This document shows positions 1 to 7,649 of a DNA stretch of 47,969 bases, in pieces (the stretch's first letter is position 1; each line of letters begins with the position of its first letter). The notes under the pieces were generated by a model, which saw only the letters and a list, made by a program, of their open reading frames with translations, was not told the DNA's origin and ran no database searches. The stretch lies in the NCBI GenBank assembly GCA_021734525.1, contig JAIPIW010000005.1, forward strand, positions 1 to 47,969. The letters are read 5' to 3'. Made by a program: the position numbers and the translations under genes. The stretch comes from Candidatus Altimarinota bacterium (GTDB lineage: Bacteria > Patescibacteriota > Gracilibacteria > UBA4473).

Positions 1-32
1 CACTCCAATATTTCTTCTTCATATCCAAATTA

Positions 33-128
33 TGCCAGATTTCTCCTCCGCTCCACAATGTGGTTTCTCCCATTGTTTCGCTACGGGGAACCATTCACCT
101 CGTGGCTAAAGCCACGAGTAATCTGGCA
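33..128. repeat. Palindromic REP/MITE-like element
   Basis: A compact foldable element just downstream of recF. Its ends are a perfect 9-bp inverted repeat (TGCCAGATT at 33-41, AATCTGGCA at 120-128). Inside is a perfect hairpin with an 8-bp stem and TAAA loop (CTCGTGGC 99-106, GCCACGAG 111-118), plus a weaker CAATG/CATTG pairing (57-61, 71-75). No ORF is evident. The GGCTAAAGCC-type hairpin resembles those of REP elements mobilised by IS200/IS605-like Y1 transposases, but that resemblance is from memory. It could also be a structured RNA or the edge of something beyond the window. Confidence 0.5.
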
Positions 129-138
129 CGATAATATA

Positions 139-1185
139 CTAAATCTCAAACTTCTCCACTAGATGAGAGAACTTTTCAAAGTGGGAACTGTGAGTGGTCG
201 TAAAAAAAATCTGGGAATCATTACAGAGTTTCTCCAAATGATTTTGTCGAGATTGGTCTAGTTCGGAAAAAACATCATCTAAAAGCAAAATATGGTTTTG
301 GTTTAATTTTGTCTTTAGAAGGTGTTTTTTAGCCGCTAACATCGCCAGTAACACAGATCTTTCTTCTCCTCTAGAAGCAGTAGATAGAAGAGATGTATTT
401 CGCAAATAGAACTTAAAATCATCACGGTGTGGCCCAATAAGACAACACTGTGCCCTTTCTTCTCTTTTGGTGTTCTTCGTAAAGAAATCTTGGACTCCTT
501 CGCTAGTCACTAAATAGTCTTCCTTGATATCCAATTCTATACTTAAGGGTTCTTGGTTGCCGGAGATACTATTGAATTCTTTTTGTAATAAAGGATTTAG
601 CTCCCGCAAAAACTCTTTCCGGGTATTTAAAATGGCGGGAATTGTTTCTGCTAGAATATTGTTCCAGGGAGACAGTTCTAGAGTAGAACTAGAACCTTCT
701 GACATTTTAAGTAAGGCATTCTTTTGTTTTAAAGCTTGTCTAAATCTAGTTAAATTATCTCTATAAGAAGCAGATATCTGGAAAAGAAAGCGGTCAAAAA
801 AACGTTGTCGATCTCGTTTGGGGCCAGAGAAAAGAGTTAAATGTTCTGGTACGAAAAGAAGGGTTGGAATGCGTCCAAAATGCTGTTTGAGAGAAATCTT
901 CTTTTCATTTCTTTTGAAGATCCGAGTATTAGATTCAACAATAATCTCATAGTAATCTCCTTCATTCATTGTTGCTTCTATTTTGGCTGACGGAGATTCC
1001 TTTCTAATTAAATCTAGGGGAGAAGTTTCTCGCCAAGAACGTCCCATACTTAGGATAGAAATAGCTTCTAGGATGTTTGTCTTCCCCCGACCATTACCAC
1101 CCCAAAAAACAATGTTCTTTTCCTTAAATTCTAATTGTTTATGTTCGTAATTACGGAAATCTAGTAAAGACAATTTATTAATCAT
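139..1185 (-). CDS. recF: DNA replication and repair protein RecF
   Basis: RecF is a cytoplasmic SMC-like ATPase that helps load RecA at single-stranded gaps with RecO and RecR. The 348 aa match the usual length. The start MINKLSLLDFRNY is the classic RecF N-terminus. Walker A is GGNGRGKT (residues 29-36), an ABC-type signature lies in SRGEERS (about 270), and Walker B is LLLDDVFSELD near 301-310. The gene starts about 40 nt from the S-layer terminator and is transcribed away from it, so it needs its own promoter; a TAAACT hexamer lies 9 nt before the ATG. The stop TAG is followed by TATATTAT, half of the palindrome that recurs in this window. Confidence 0.95.
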   Translation of the reverse strand: MINKLSLLDFRNYEHKQLEFKEKNIVFWGGNGRGKTNILEAISILSMGRSWRETSPLDLIRKESPSAKIEATMNEGDYYEIIVESNTRIFKRNEKKISLKQHFGRIPTLLFVPEHLTLFSGPKRDRQRFFDRFLFQISASYRDNLTRFRQALKQKNALLKMSEGSSSTLELSPWNNILAETIPAILNTRKEFLRELNPLLQKEFNSISGNQEPLSIELDIKEDYLVTSEGVQDFFTKNTKREERAQCCLIGPHRDDFKFYLRNTSLLSTASRGEERSVLLAMLAAKKHLLKTKLNQNHILLLDDVFSELDQSRQNHLEKLCNDSQIFFTTTHSSHFEKFSHLVEKFEI

Positions 1186-1220
1186 GACGCTAGTAGTTTA
1201 GCTAAAAAAAACTAAATACC

Positions 1221-1255
1221 AAAAAACCCCACCCAGGGATAATCCCGGGGTGGGG
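1221..1255 (-). terminator. Rho-independent terminator of the S-layer gene
   Basis: A GC-rich hairpin of 12 pairs with one A-G mismatch (1227-1239 with 1243-1255) and a TAA loop. On the minus strand it is followed by a run of six T (1226-1221). It lies about 55 nt past the stop codon of the large S-layer gene. The plus strand also has CTTTT after the stem, so it may act in both directions. This is the strongest classical terminator in the window and fits a highly expressed gene. Confidence 0.92.
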
Positions 1256-1308
1256 CTTTTGTTAGCGATTATTATGTCGCTTTTACTATCTATTGAACGG
1301 GAAATCTC

Positions 1309-4300
1309 TTAGTTTTTCGAGATTCTTGTTCCGTTGTTGTCAATATCTAGTAAGTAACCGTTCAACCAGTCAGAGGTTGCAGAACTGTGTGATGGATCAG
1401 ACTCGTCTGACCAAACTACGTACTGTTCTCGATCAAGAACAATGTAGTCACCAGCGGCAAAAGCAGCAGTCATAGCTGTTCCTACGGTAATTAAGTAGGA
1501 GTTAGCGTCAGTTCCAGCGGTAATAGAACTAATAGTGTTAGTTGCGTTGTTACCAGGAACACTGATATCAATTGCATAAACTGCATCTCCTACGCTGAAT
1601 TTAACAGCATCAGTAGCACTAACCTCCATGACAGTGGTTGAGTACTGATCTGTTGCACCAGCAGCAGCTCCTGTAGCGTAAGTTCCCATAGTTACTAGCT
1701 CATCAGTTGCAGCAAAAGTGGCAGTCATAGCTGTTCCTACGGTAATTATTACAGAACCTGCATCGGTTCCAGCAGCAATAGCACTAACAGTATTTAGTTT
1801 GCTGTTAGCAACTGTACCAGTGTCGATAGCGTAAATTACGTTACCAACTGCAAAAGCAGCAGCTTCAGTCTGAGTAGTTTCAAATACAGTAGTTGAGTAC
1901 TGATCTGTTACACCAGCAGCAGCTCCTGTAGCAGCCTCACCACTGTTGGTAAGAAGCTGAAGAGCCTGAGTTGTTGGTGCTGAGTAGTAGTTTTCTCGTA
2001 AGAGAGTAACAGTCACACCATCTGAATCTTCTGCAGATCCTCCCATCTCATCAGTATTACTCATAAATACCGCATAAGTCCGAGACTCACCAGCAGCTAG
2101 TCTTTCACCGTTAAGGTTTACCTGTAACTCAGCCACAGTATCATTATCAGCTAGAGTAGTGTCGTTTACTGCAGTAGTAGTGAAAGTCTGGTTTGGACTT
2201 GGAGAACCACTAACCACTTTCTTAGTGATGAAAGCTGGTTCCGCCATGAAGGCAATACCATTTAGACTTACGTTCATAGAAACTCTCTTAATTTCTGCAT
2301 TTCCAGATTCATCAGCTGTAACAGTAAATCGGTAGAATTCTGTTGAAGCAACAGCAGGCAAACTCATTGAAGGTTGTGTAGCAGCTGGTCCAATGTGAAG
2401 CTCTGAAGCGTAAGCAACAAAGTCTTGACCAAGTACGTCTCCCCAACCAGCAGATGGTAGTGAAATATCGTTACCAGTAGCGGCAGTAACAGCCTCTATT
2501 CCCTTGTGGGTAGAGTTGTCAGCGTCAAGAGCTAGCATTAATCGAGTACCAGTTTGGTTAGCTCGAGAAATTTCTCTTACGTCTACCTTAATAGTTACGA
2601 AAGTTGAGTCGTCTTTAGGAACTCGAATTCGATCTTGGTTTGCAAGTTCGAAGTGCAAAGCTCCAGAAGCCATAGTTTTTTCTTGTAGAAGTTGGCCAGC
2701 CTCATCGTAAATCTTGAAGTCAACTCGGTCACCAGCAGTAGTATTATCTGCAGTTCCGTCACCGTTGATATCGTTCTCTAGATAAATATCTTTAACCTGA
2801 ACCTCGTCGTGAGCAGCGTTGAATCGAATTCTTAAAACTTCAATATTGTTAGCATTAGCTACCAAAACGTCTGAAGAAATAACTGAATCAAGAGAAACAG
2901 TTAGAGTTCCTGAGTCAACTAGAACAAAGCTTGTTCCAGCTACTTCGTTAGTAGTAACAGCAATAGCTGTAGAACCGTCATCAGTAACAGTTACTGACTG
3001 TCCGTTTTCTACGTTATCTGCATCAATATCTTCGATATCAATCTTAAGTTGGTGTCGAATAGTAGCAGTACCACCACCAGCAAAGTTGTTGGTAGTTGTA
3101 GAATCAAAGTCGATCTCTGTGTTAGCTGTGTCTACAGCAGTAACAGCTCTTACCTCGTCAGTCTGTCCTGTTTCAGAGAAAACAACTAGGTCTCCTACAG
3201 TAACACCAGATACAGAGGCAACTACAACGTCAGCAGCGCTAGCACTGGTGTCGTCAGTAACAGCTCCTAGAGAAATAGCAGTAGCAGAAGCTTCAATAGT
3301 ATCAACTACAACAGTGAATTTTTTCTGACCAGCAGAAGGAACGATAACTGATAGGTCGTTGAAAGTTGCTTTACCAGTTGAGCTTAAGTTCTTAGCAGAA
3401 CCCTGTTGAGTTCCGTCTACGAAAACAGCCAAAGTAAAGTTGGTGTAGGTTCTAGTGCTTCCAGAAACTCCTGTTCCAGTATTGTCAGTGTTAACGGTAG
3501 CATCTGCACCTACAGTAAGAGAAGTAACGTTAATATCTCCTGAGTCGTTGTTATCTACAACAAACTGTAAGAAAGTAACATCATCCACTCCAGCAACAAG
3601 ATTGTCTCCGTTAGTTAGACCACTAGTTTCAGTTACAGTAAGAAGAGAAGTCTGCACCTGTACGAATGAACTAGTTGCTGAACCAAGAAGCTGTGTTGAA
3701 GCAACCTGGTCTCCAGTAGAAATATATTCTGGAGACTGGAAGTCAGTAGCAGCTATAGTGAATTTCAACTGATCTGAACCACCAGTAGTCACACCATCAG
3801 AAGAGTCAGAAATGTTTCCAACTAGTTTAATGATAGAAGTTCCAGCGATTTCAAAAGTAGTGTTGAAGTTCAAACGTAGTTGATTGTCAGCAGTAATTGC
3901 ATCATCTGCAGTTCCAGCAGCTCGTTCAACATCGTTTTCAGTGTCGATCAAACGATCGTTCAAGAAAAGTCTAAAGTTGTCGAATGCAGCGTTGAAACAG
4001 TCTTCACTGTTAGCGTTAGCTGCGGCACAAGCTGTAGACTTATCTGTTGTTCCGTCTGATTTAACTTTAGTAGCAGTAGAAGTAGAAGCTACCCAAACAT
4101 GTAGTCCGTCAACCAACAAAGGCTGATCAACTACAATTCGACCAGTCATGAAGACTACGTCGTTAGATCCAGGAGAGTATTCTTGGTTTCCAAGTGATGA
4201 AGGATCACGAGAAATGTTCAAGTCTCCAGAATCAATAGTATAAGTAGCTAAAGTTGCATAAGAATCTTCAGCGTTGTTTCCACTAGCATCAACTGCCTTA

Positions 4301-5823
4301 ACACCGAATGAAGTTCCAATTTCAACTCCTACGATATCTTCGTAGTTGTCGATCTTGAACTGAATAGTGTCAGAAGCTTCAGCAGAAACGATGTCTGCTC
4401 GGATTGAGAAGATTCGGCTATCACCGTCTTCAACAACGTAACCACCAGTCACTCCGTTATCTAAACGGAAAGTGATGTAGTCACCATCCATGATAGTTTC
4501 AGCAGAGATCTGTTCTCCAGAAACGTAAAGAGCTGCGTTTTCTAGGTCGTCAGCAAGTTCTGCAGTTCCATCATTCTTGAAGGTAATAGCACGAAGTTCT
4601 ACATCCTTGTTGGTGTTAGAACCGTTCAAAAGTCGGAATTTTCCAATTTCAATGAAGTTATCTCCCACATCAACAGTGGTGTTAGAACCAAGGTTGGTGA
4701 AAGTGAAAGTAGAAACTTCGTAGTCAGCTACTTCCATTTCTTCACCTTCAATTGGGAAGTCTCCTACTACGTTAGCAGCAGTAGAAGAAACATCTTCAGC
4801 GCTCACAAGAGCAAACCGGTTGTGGTGTCCAACGTTTTTGTCAGTAGAGGTGTATTTAGCAGAAGCTACTACATCAGCTACGATTGTTTGTCCAGCAGGA
4901 ACAACAACTGGTGGGTTGAACCGTAGTTCAACAATATCGTCGTTGTTAACAGATTTGTCGTTTCCAACTTTAAATCCATCAATTTCAAGCCAAACGTTAT
5001 CAAAGTCGTCGTTATCACCAAGTCCAAGACGAGTGAAAGTTAGAGATAAAATCTCAACATCACTGTCATCAGAAGCGGTTATATCTAATGTTATGAAAGG
5101 TACTGAAGTAGAGTTGTATGGTACATTAGTTCCTCTTGGAGTGTCGTTAGAAAGATAAACTTCCATAGTTCCTTCGGCAGGTCCAATAGGCTCTGCGACA
5201 ACTAGTTGAGAGTTGTAGACAACGTGAGCGGTTTCTGCACGAGTCACAGCGTTAGCTGGACCGAAAGTTCCGTCACCATATCCACGCATCAAACCATTGT
5301 TGTATGCAGTTTCAATGTATCCATAGTGCCAGTCACCAGCAGAAACATCATCAAAATGAGGTGCTCCAGCTAGATCCTGTTCAATTTCGAAAGCATTGAT
5401 AACCATTTTAGCAATTTCAGCTCGGTTAATACCGTTACCTGGACGGAAGAATCCGTCTGGGTATCCGTTAACCCAACCGTAGTTGTACATGGTTTCAATG
5501 TAATCGTAATACCAAGCGTCTCGAGCGACATCTGGGAAGTGAGGACCTCCGGTGGTGTCAAAATCAACGCCTGAAGCAAGAACGATAACTTTAGAAACTT
5601 CTGCTCGGTTTAGTTGTCTATTCGGAGCAAAAGATCCGTCATCATTTCCGCTTATAACTCCCTGGTCCATAAGCTCTTCGATAGCTTCTTCGGCCCATGA
5701 AGGGATTTCAGCAGCGTCAGTGAATGGCAAAGCTGCATTTACAAGAGGTAAACCAATTGTGAATGCGAAAGCTGCCAAAGCAACTGAGGCTACACTTTTT
5801 TTAATTTGGGCTAATAAGTCCAT
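1309..5823 (-). CDS. S-layer-like surface protein with three N-terminal SLH domains
   Basis: A 1504-aa exported protein. The N-terminus is a signal peptide (basic QIKK, hydrophobic stretch, probable cleavage after LVNA near residue 30). Three SLH domains follow (about 34-80, 93-145, 155-205), with motifs such as FPDVARDAWYYDYIE, GYPDGFFRPG and NRAE. SLH domains usually bind cell-wall polymers. The rest is a long Thr/Ser/Asp-rich, Cys-poor beta-type region with many DxD and VxVD segments, typical of Ca-binding S-layer proteins. Near the C-terminus an 86-codon unit is repeated in tandem. A dedicated terminator lies downstream. A TATAAC hexamer 10 nt before the ATG is a candidate -10 box. It is probably the main S-layer subunit or a major surface protein; SLH assignment is firm, S-layer role is inferred. 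Confidence 0.85.
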   Translation of the reverse strand: MDLLAQIKKSVASVALAAFAFTIGLPLVNAALPFTDAAEIPSWAEEAIEELMDQGVISGNDDGSFAPNRQLNRAEVSKVIVLASGVDFDTTGGPHFPDVARDAWYYDYIETMYNYGWVNGYPDGFFRPGNGINRAEIAKMVINAFEIEQDLAGAPHFDDVSAGDWHYGYIETAYNNGLMRGYGDGTFGPANAVTRAETAHVVYNSQLVVAEPIGPAEGTMEVYLSNDTPRGTNVPYNSTSVPFITLDITASDDSDVEILSLTFTRLGLGDNDDFDNVWLEIDGFKVGNDKSVNNDDIVELRFNPPVVVPAGQTIVADVVASAKYTSTDKNVGHHNRFALVSAEDVSSTAANVVGDFPIEGEEMEVADYEVSTFTFTNLGSNTTVDVGDNFIEIGKFRLLNGSNTNKDVELRAITFKNDGTAELADDLENAALYVSGEQISAETIMDGDYITFRLDNGVTGGYVVEDGDSRIFSIRADIVSAEASDTIQFKIDNYEDIVGVEIGTSFGVKAVDASGNNAEDSYATLATYTIDSGDLNISRDPSSLGNQEYSPGSNDVVFMTGRIVVDQPLLVDGLHVWVASTSTATKVKSDGTTDKSTACAAANANSEDCFNAAFDNFRLFLNDRLIDTENDVERAAGTADDAITADNQLRLNFNTTFEIAGTSIIKLVGNISDSSDGVTTGGSDQLKFTIAATDFQSPEYISTGDQVASTQLLGSATSSFVQVQTSLLTVTETSGLTNGDNLVAGVDDVTFLQFVVDNNDSGDINVTSLTVGADATVNTDNTGTGVSGSTRTYTNFTLAVFVDGTQQGSAKNLSSTGKATFNDLSVIVPSAGQKKFTVVVDTIEASATAISLGAVTDDTSASAADVVVASVSGVTVGDLVVFSETGQTDEVRAVTAVDTANTEIDFDSTTTNNFAGGGTATIRHQLKIDIEDIDADNVENGQSVTVTDDGSTAIAVTTNEVAGTSFVLVDSGTLTVSLDSVISSDVLVANANNIEVLRIRFNAAHDEVQVKDIYLENDINGDGTADNTTAGDRVDFKIYDEAGQLLQEKTMASGALHFELANQDRIRVPKDDSTFVTIKVDVREISRANQTGTRLMLALDADNSTHKGIEAVTAATGNDISLPSAGWGDVLGQDFVAYASELHIGPAATQPSMSLPAVASTEFYRFTVTADESGNAEIKRVSMNVSLNGIAFMAEPAFITKKVVSGSPSPNQTFTTTAVNDTTLADNDTVAELQVNLNGERLAAGESRTYAVFMSNTDEMGGSAEDSDGVTVTLLRENYYSAPTTQALQLLTNSGEAATGAAAGVTDQYSTTVFETTQTEAAAFAVGNVIYAIDTGTVANSKLNTVSAIAAGTDAGSVIITVGTAMTATFAATDELVTMGTYATGAAAGATDQYSTTVMEVSATDAVKFSVGDAVYAIDISVPGNNATNTISSITAGTDANSYLITVGTAMTAAFAAGDYIVLDREQYVVWSDESDPSHSSATSDWLNGYLLDIDNNGTRISKN
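1418..1933 (-). repeat. Tandem 258-bp repeat inside the S-layer gene
   Basis: Two adjacent 86-codon units encode similar segments near the C-terminus of the S-layer-like protein. Shared blocks are GAAAGxTDQYSTTV, YAID, AGTDAxS and ITVGTAMTAxFAA. At DNA level the segments near 1470-1490 and 1726-1746 are almost identical, as are those near 1650-1676 and 1908-1933. This is consistent with a fairly recent in-frame duplication. Unit edges are approximate. Confidence 0.8.
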
Positions 5824-5833
5824 TTTAAGCGTA

Positions 5834-5869
5834 GTTATAAAATAAAATACAGTTTCGCTATAAAGCGAA
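5834..5869 (-). promoter_or_regulatory. Candidate S-layer gene promoter with dyad operator
   Basis: On the minus strand TATAAC (5839-5834) lies 10 nt before the S-layer ATG and could be a -10 box. A perfect 6-bp dyad, TTCGCT-ATAA-AGCGAA (5854-5869), covers the position where the -35 box would fall. That arrangement suggests a repressor or activator site. No clear Shine-Dalgarno sequence precedes the ATG. The function is inferred. Confidence 0.4.
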
Positions 5870-5915
5870 TTAAATTCTTTAAGTAAATCTAGAAGCTAGA
5901 GTAAGAATATTCAGA

Positions 5916-6090
5916 GTCTCTCTAGTTCCGGCCATCGATATAAAAGACCGAGACCTTTTTACGCACGCTGTGAGCAGCTTTGTGGGTTCCTCATGGCGAG
6001 CGGGACGGGAGCAATCCTTAAGTGCAAGCCGTCCAAATCTTTGAAATCCTAGACAGTAACTAGAAAAAGTCAAATTTTTCTGTTACTTTT
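5916..6090 (+). ncRNA. Candidate structured non-coding RNA with terminator-like 3' hairpin
   Basis: The 392-nt gap between two minus-strand genes holds a GC-rich island. GTTCCG-GCCAT (5925-5935) pairs with ATGGC (5993-5997) and CGGGAC (6001-6006), with a GAG bulge and one T-G pair that is a valid wobble only in a plus-strand RNA. Inside are GAG/CTC with ACC/GGT pairs and a GCTG-TGAG-CAGC hairpin (5967-5978). A second hairpin GGACGG/CCGTCC (6003-6008, 6028-6033) shares GGAC with the first, so the two may be alternatives. AGTAAC-T-AGAAAAA (6055-6068) pairs with TTTTTCT-GTTACT (6075-6087), then TTT. I see no SRP, RNase P or tmRNA signature. A minus-strand ORF here (5879-6073) looks spurious. Confidence 0.42.
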
Positions 6091-6181
6091 GATGCTTTCG
6101 GATTCCGGCGTTTAAAACGACAGGTAAACAAGTTTGTTACAAGTTTAGTACTGTTTTGTGTTGCCAAAATTAAAAAATATA

Positions 6182-6197
6182 TTATATTATAATATAA
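6182..6197. repeat. Recurrent AT palindrome, copy 1
   Basis: TTATATTATAATATAA is a perfect 16-bp palindrome. It lies 19 nt beyond the stop codon of the minus-strand coiled-coil gene. It carries TATAAT on both strands. Related copies occur at 10335, 22617, 29329, 34896 and, in half form, at 44073. Confidence 0.8.
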
Positions 6198-6215
6198 GAA
6201 ATAACAACAAAACAA

Positions 6216-6887
6216 TTAATCACAGACCTTAGCCTGCTCTTTTAGGGCTTCTAAAGCCGTTCCACTACTGCTAGAAGAATTCTGTAATCCTTGCAAAGCT
6301 TCTTTTAATTGTGCTAATTCCTCTTTTACCGCTGTTAATGATTCATCTGTAGAAGTTTCTGTTTCCTCTTTTTCCTGACCAAAAAAGGAAAAAATAGAGC
6401 CAGATCCTTTATCTATATTTTCCAGAACCCCTTTCATCTCCGCTAGTTCTTTTTGAGCAGATTCTAATGCTTTTTGGGTCTGGGAAAATTCTTTTTGGGT
6501 TTCTGTTAAAACTTGTTTAGTACTTTGACTACCTCCTGACAAAGTTCTTGTTTCTGGAAAAGCAGTCTCCTTCCCTAGATTATCCAGTGCTTTTTGGGTA
6601 TCCAAAAAAGCTTCTTTTGTTATTTGAATTGCTTGGACGGTTTCCTCTATTTTCTCTTCTCCTTGTGCTTTTTTTTGCACTAAAGTTTCTCCCAAAAGAG
6701 CCAACTTGTCTCCTAATTCTTTCATCTTCACTTCTAAATCCTCTCTAGTAGATGCCCCTTCTTCCCCGAAAATACTCATTACAGAACCCTGTAAGTTGCT
6801 CATCAAAAGAGAGAAGTCGAAATTACTTTTCCAAATAAAAATCCCTCCCACTACTAGTACTAATAAAAATAAAAATCGCCCTATCAT
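6216..6887 (-). CDS. Membrane-anchored coiled-coil protein (paralog of upstream gene)
   Basis: A 223-aa protein with one N-terminal transmembrane segment (about residues 4-19, FLFLLVLVVGGIFIW). A long Glu/Lys/Gln-rich coiled coil follows, with heptad-like stretches such as EEKIEETVQAIQITKEAF and TQKALESAQKELAEM, and a Ser-rich patch near the C-terminus. No catalytic motif is visible. It resembles the 120-aa product of the gene just upstream: both have a TM segment, then EKI-x-E and TK-x-AF-x-(D/E)T motifs in the coil. That suggests tandem duplication. It is the last gene of a three-gene operon, with a 10-nt gap to its neighbour. Function unknown; a cell-envelope structural role is possible. 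Confidence 0.75.
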   Translation of the reverse strand: MIGRFLFLLVLVVGGIFIWKSNFDFSLLMSNLQGSVMSIFGEEGASTREDLEVKMKELGDKLALLGETLVQKKAQGEEKIEETVQAIQITKEAFLDTQKALDNLGKETAFPETRTLSGGSQSTKQVLTETQKEFSQTQKALESAQKELAEMKGVLENIDKGSGSIFSFFGQEKEETETSTDESLTAVKEELAQLKEALQGLQNSSSSSGTALEALKEQAKVCD

Positions 6888-6897
6888 AATTTATAAA

Positions 6898-7260
6898 TTA
6901 TTCTTCGGTAATCACCCCCAATGCTTCTCCCCCTTCCCGGAGAGAATTTTCTAGCTCCTCTAGAGATTCCTTCGTTTCTTGAAAAGCCTGTTTAGTATCG
7001 TTAATAGCCTTTTCTATTTCTGCTATTTTCTCTTCACCAGCTTCCTTTTTTTCGTTGAATTTCACCATTAATTCTTCTAATTTTGCTTCTAGTTCTATTT
7101 TTTTTTGTTCTAATCGTTCTTTTTTAGCGGCTAAATCATGACTAAAATTTTCTGTCCAGAAATCCTGACCTTCTTCTAACCAAGTCTCCCAATGAACATC
7201 TCCGCGCCAAACAAAAAATGCTCCGATAATAACCAGCAGAACGATAATAAATTTAACCAT
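6898..7260 (-). CDS. Small membrane-anchored coiled-coil protein
   Basis: A 120-aa protein. Residues 3-18 (KFIIVLLVIIGAFFVW) form a membrane anchor or uncleaved signal. The remainder is almost entirely charged coiled coil (KKERLEQKKIELEAKLEELM, EEKIAEIEKAINDTKQAF). The ATG overlaps the stop of the upstream zinc-ribbon gene as TAATG, indicating translational coupling. It is a shorter paralog of the next gene downstream. No enzymatic motif is seen and the function is unknown. Confidence 0.75.
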   Translation of the reverse strand: MVKFIIVLLVIIGAFFVWRGDVHWETWLEEGQDFWTENFSHDLAAKKERLEQKKIELEAKLEELMVKFNEKKEAGEEKIAEIEKAINDTKQAFQETKESLEELENSLREGGEALGVITEE

Positions 7261-7580
7261 TACTTGGTGTTAAAAAGCTCTCGTACATCTCGCCCAGAAA
7301 AACCCTTAATCCCAGAAGCAATCTGTCTGACCGAATCCGGTGAAAGAATCCTATTGGTAATACTAGAATGTTGTCTGACCGGCATTCTTACCAGTGGCCT
7401 AATCTGCGCGGAAATCATGACTTGGGTACCACATTCCCGACAAGAAGCATGAAAATCTATGTGTTTTAAGTTAGCCTGACAGACTTCTATTCCGCCTTCG
7501 CTAAAAATACCGCGACAGTGCGGACAACGAATATCACTCCTAATCTGACTTACGATTTGGCGAAAATGAGTAAATTTCAT
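7260..7580 (-). CDS. Small zinc-ribbon protein
   Basis: A protein of about 106 aa with two cysteine pairs, CPHC near residue 19 and CREC near residue 48, plus an intervening Cys. The arrangement matches a zinc ribbon, as found in small nucleic-acid- or protein-binding factors. I chose ATG at 7580 (MKFTHFRQ); an upstream TTG at 7616 gives 12 extra residues with no support. AAAGAG sits directly before the ATG. It is the first gene of an operon with the two coiled-coil membrane proteins. Function unknown. Confidence 0.7.
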   Translation of the reverse strand: MKFTHFRQIVSQIRSDIRCPHCRGIFSEGGIEVCQANLKHIDFHASCRECGTQVMISAQIRPLVRMPVRQHSSITNRILSPDSVRQIASGIKGFSGRDVRELFNTK

Positions 7581-7649
7581 CTCTTTAATTTTGATAGTAA
7601 TCCAAAAGAAGCGCAAACTTTTTTTCTTTACTAACTAACTGCTTTTTTC

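Noticed and set aside
2504-5158. Several plus-strand ORFs opposite the S-layer gene
   Set aside because: They are low-complexity Ser/Thr/Val-rich frames antisense to a strong SLH protein gene, as expected from its codon bias.
5925-6033. ykkC-type riboswitch in the candidate RNA
   Set aside because: Only short pieces match from memory, the conserved 3' part is missing, and no gene follows on that strand.
5879-6073. Minus-strand 64-codon ORF in the S-layer upstream gap
   Set aside because: The sequence looks like a chance frame through a structured GC-rich stretch, with no promoter or start context; an RNA explains the pairing better.
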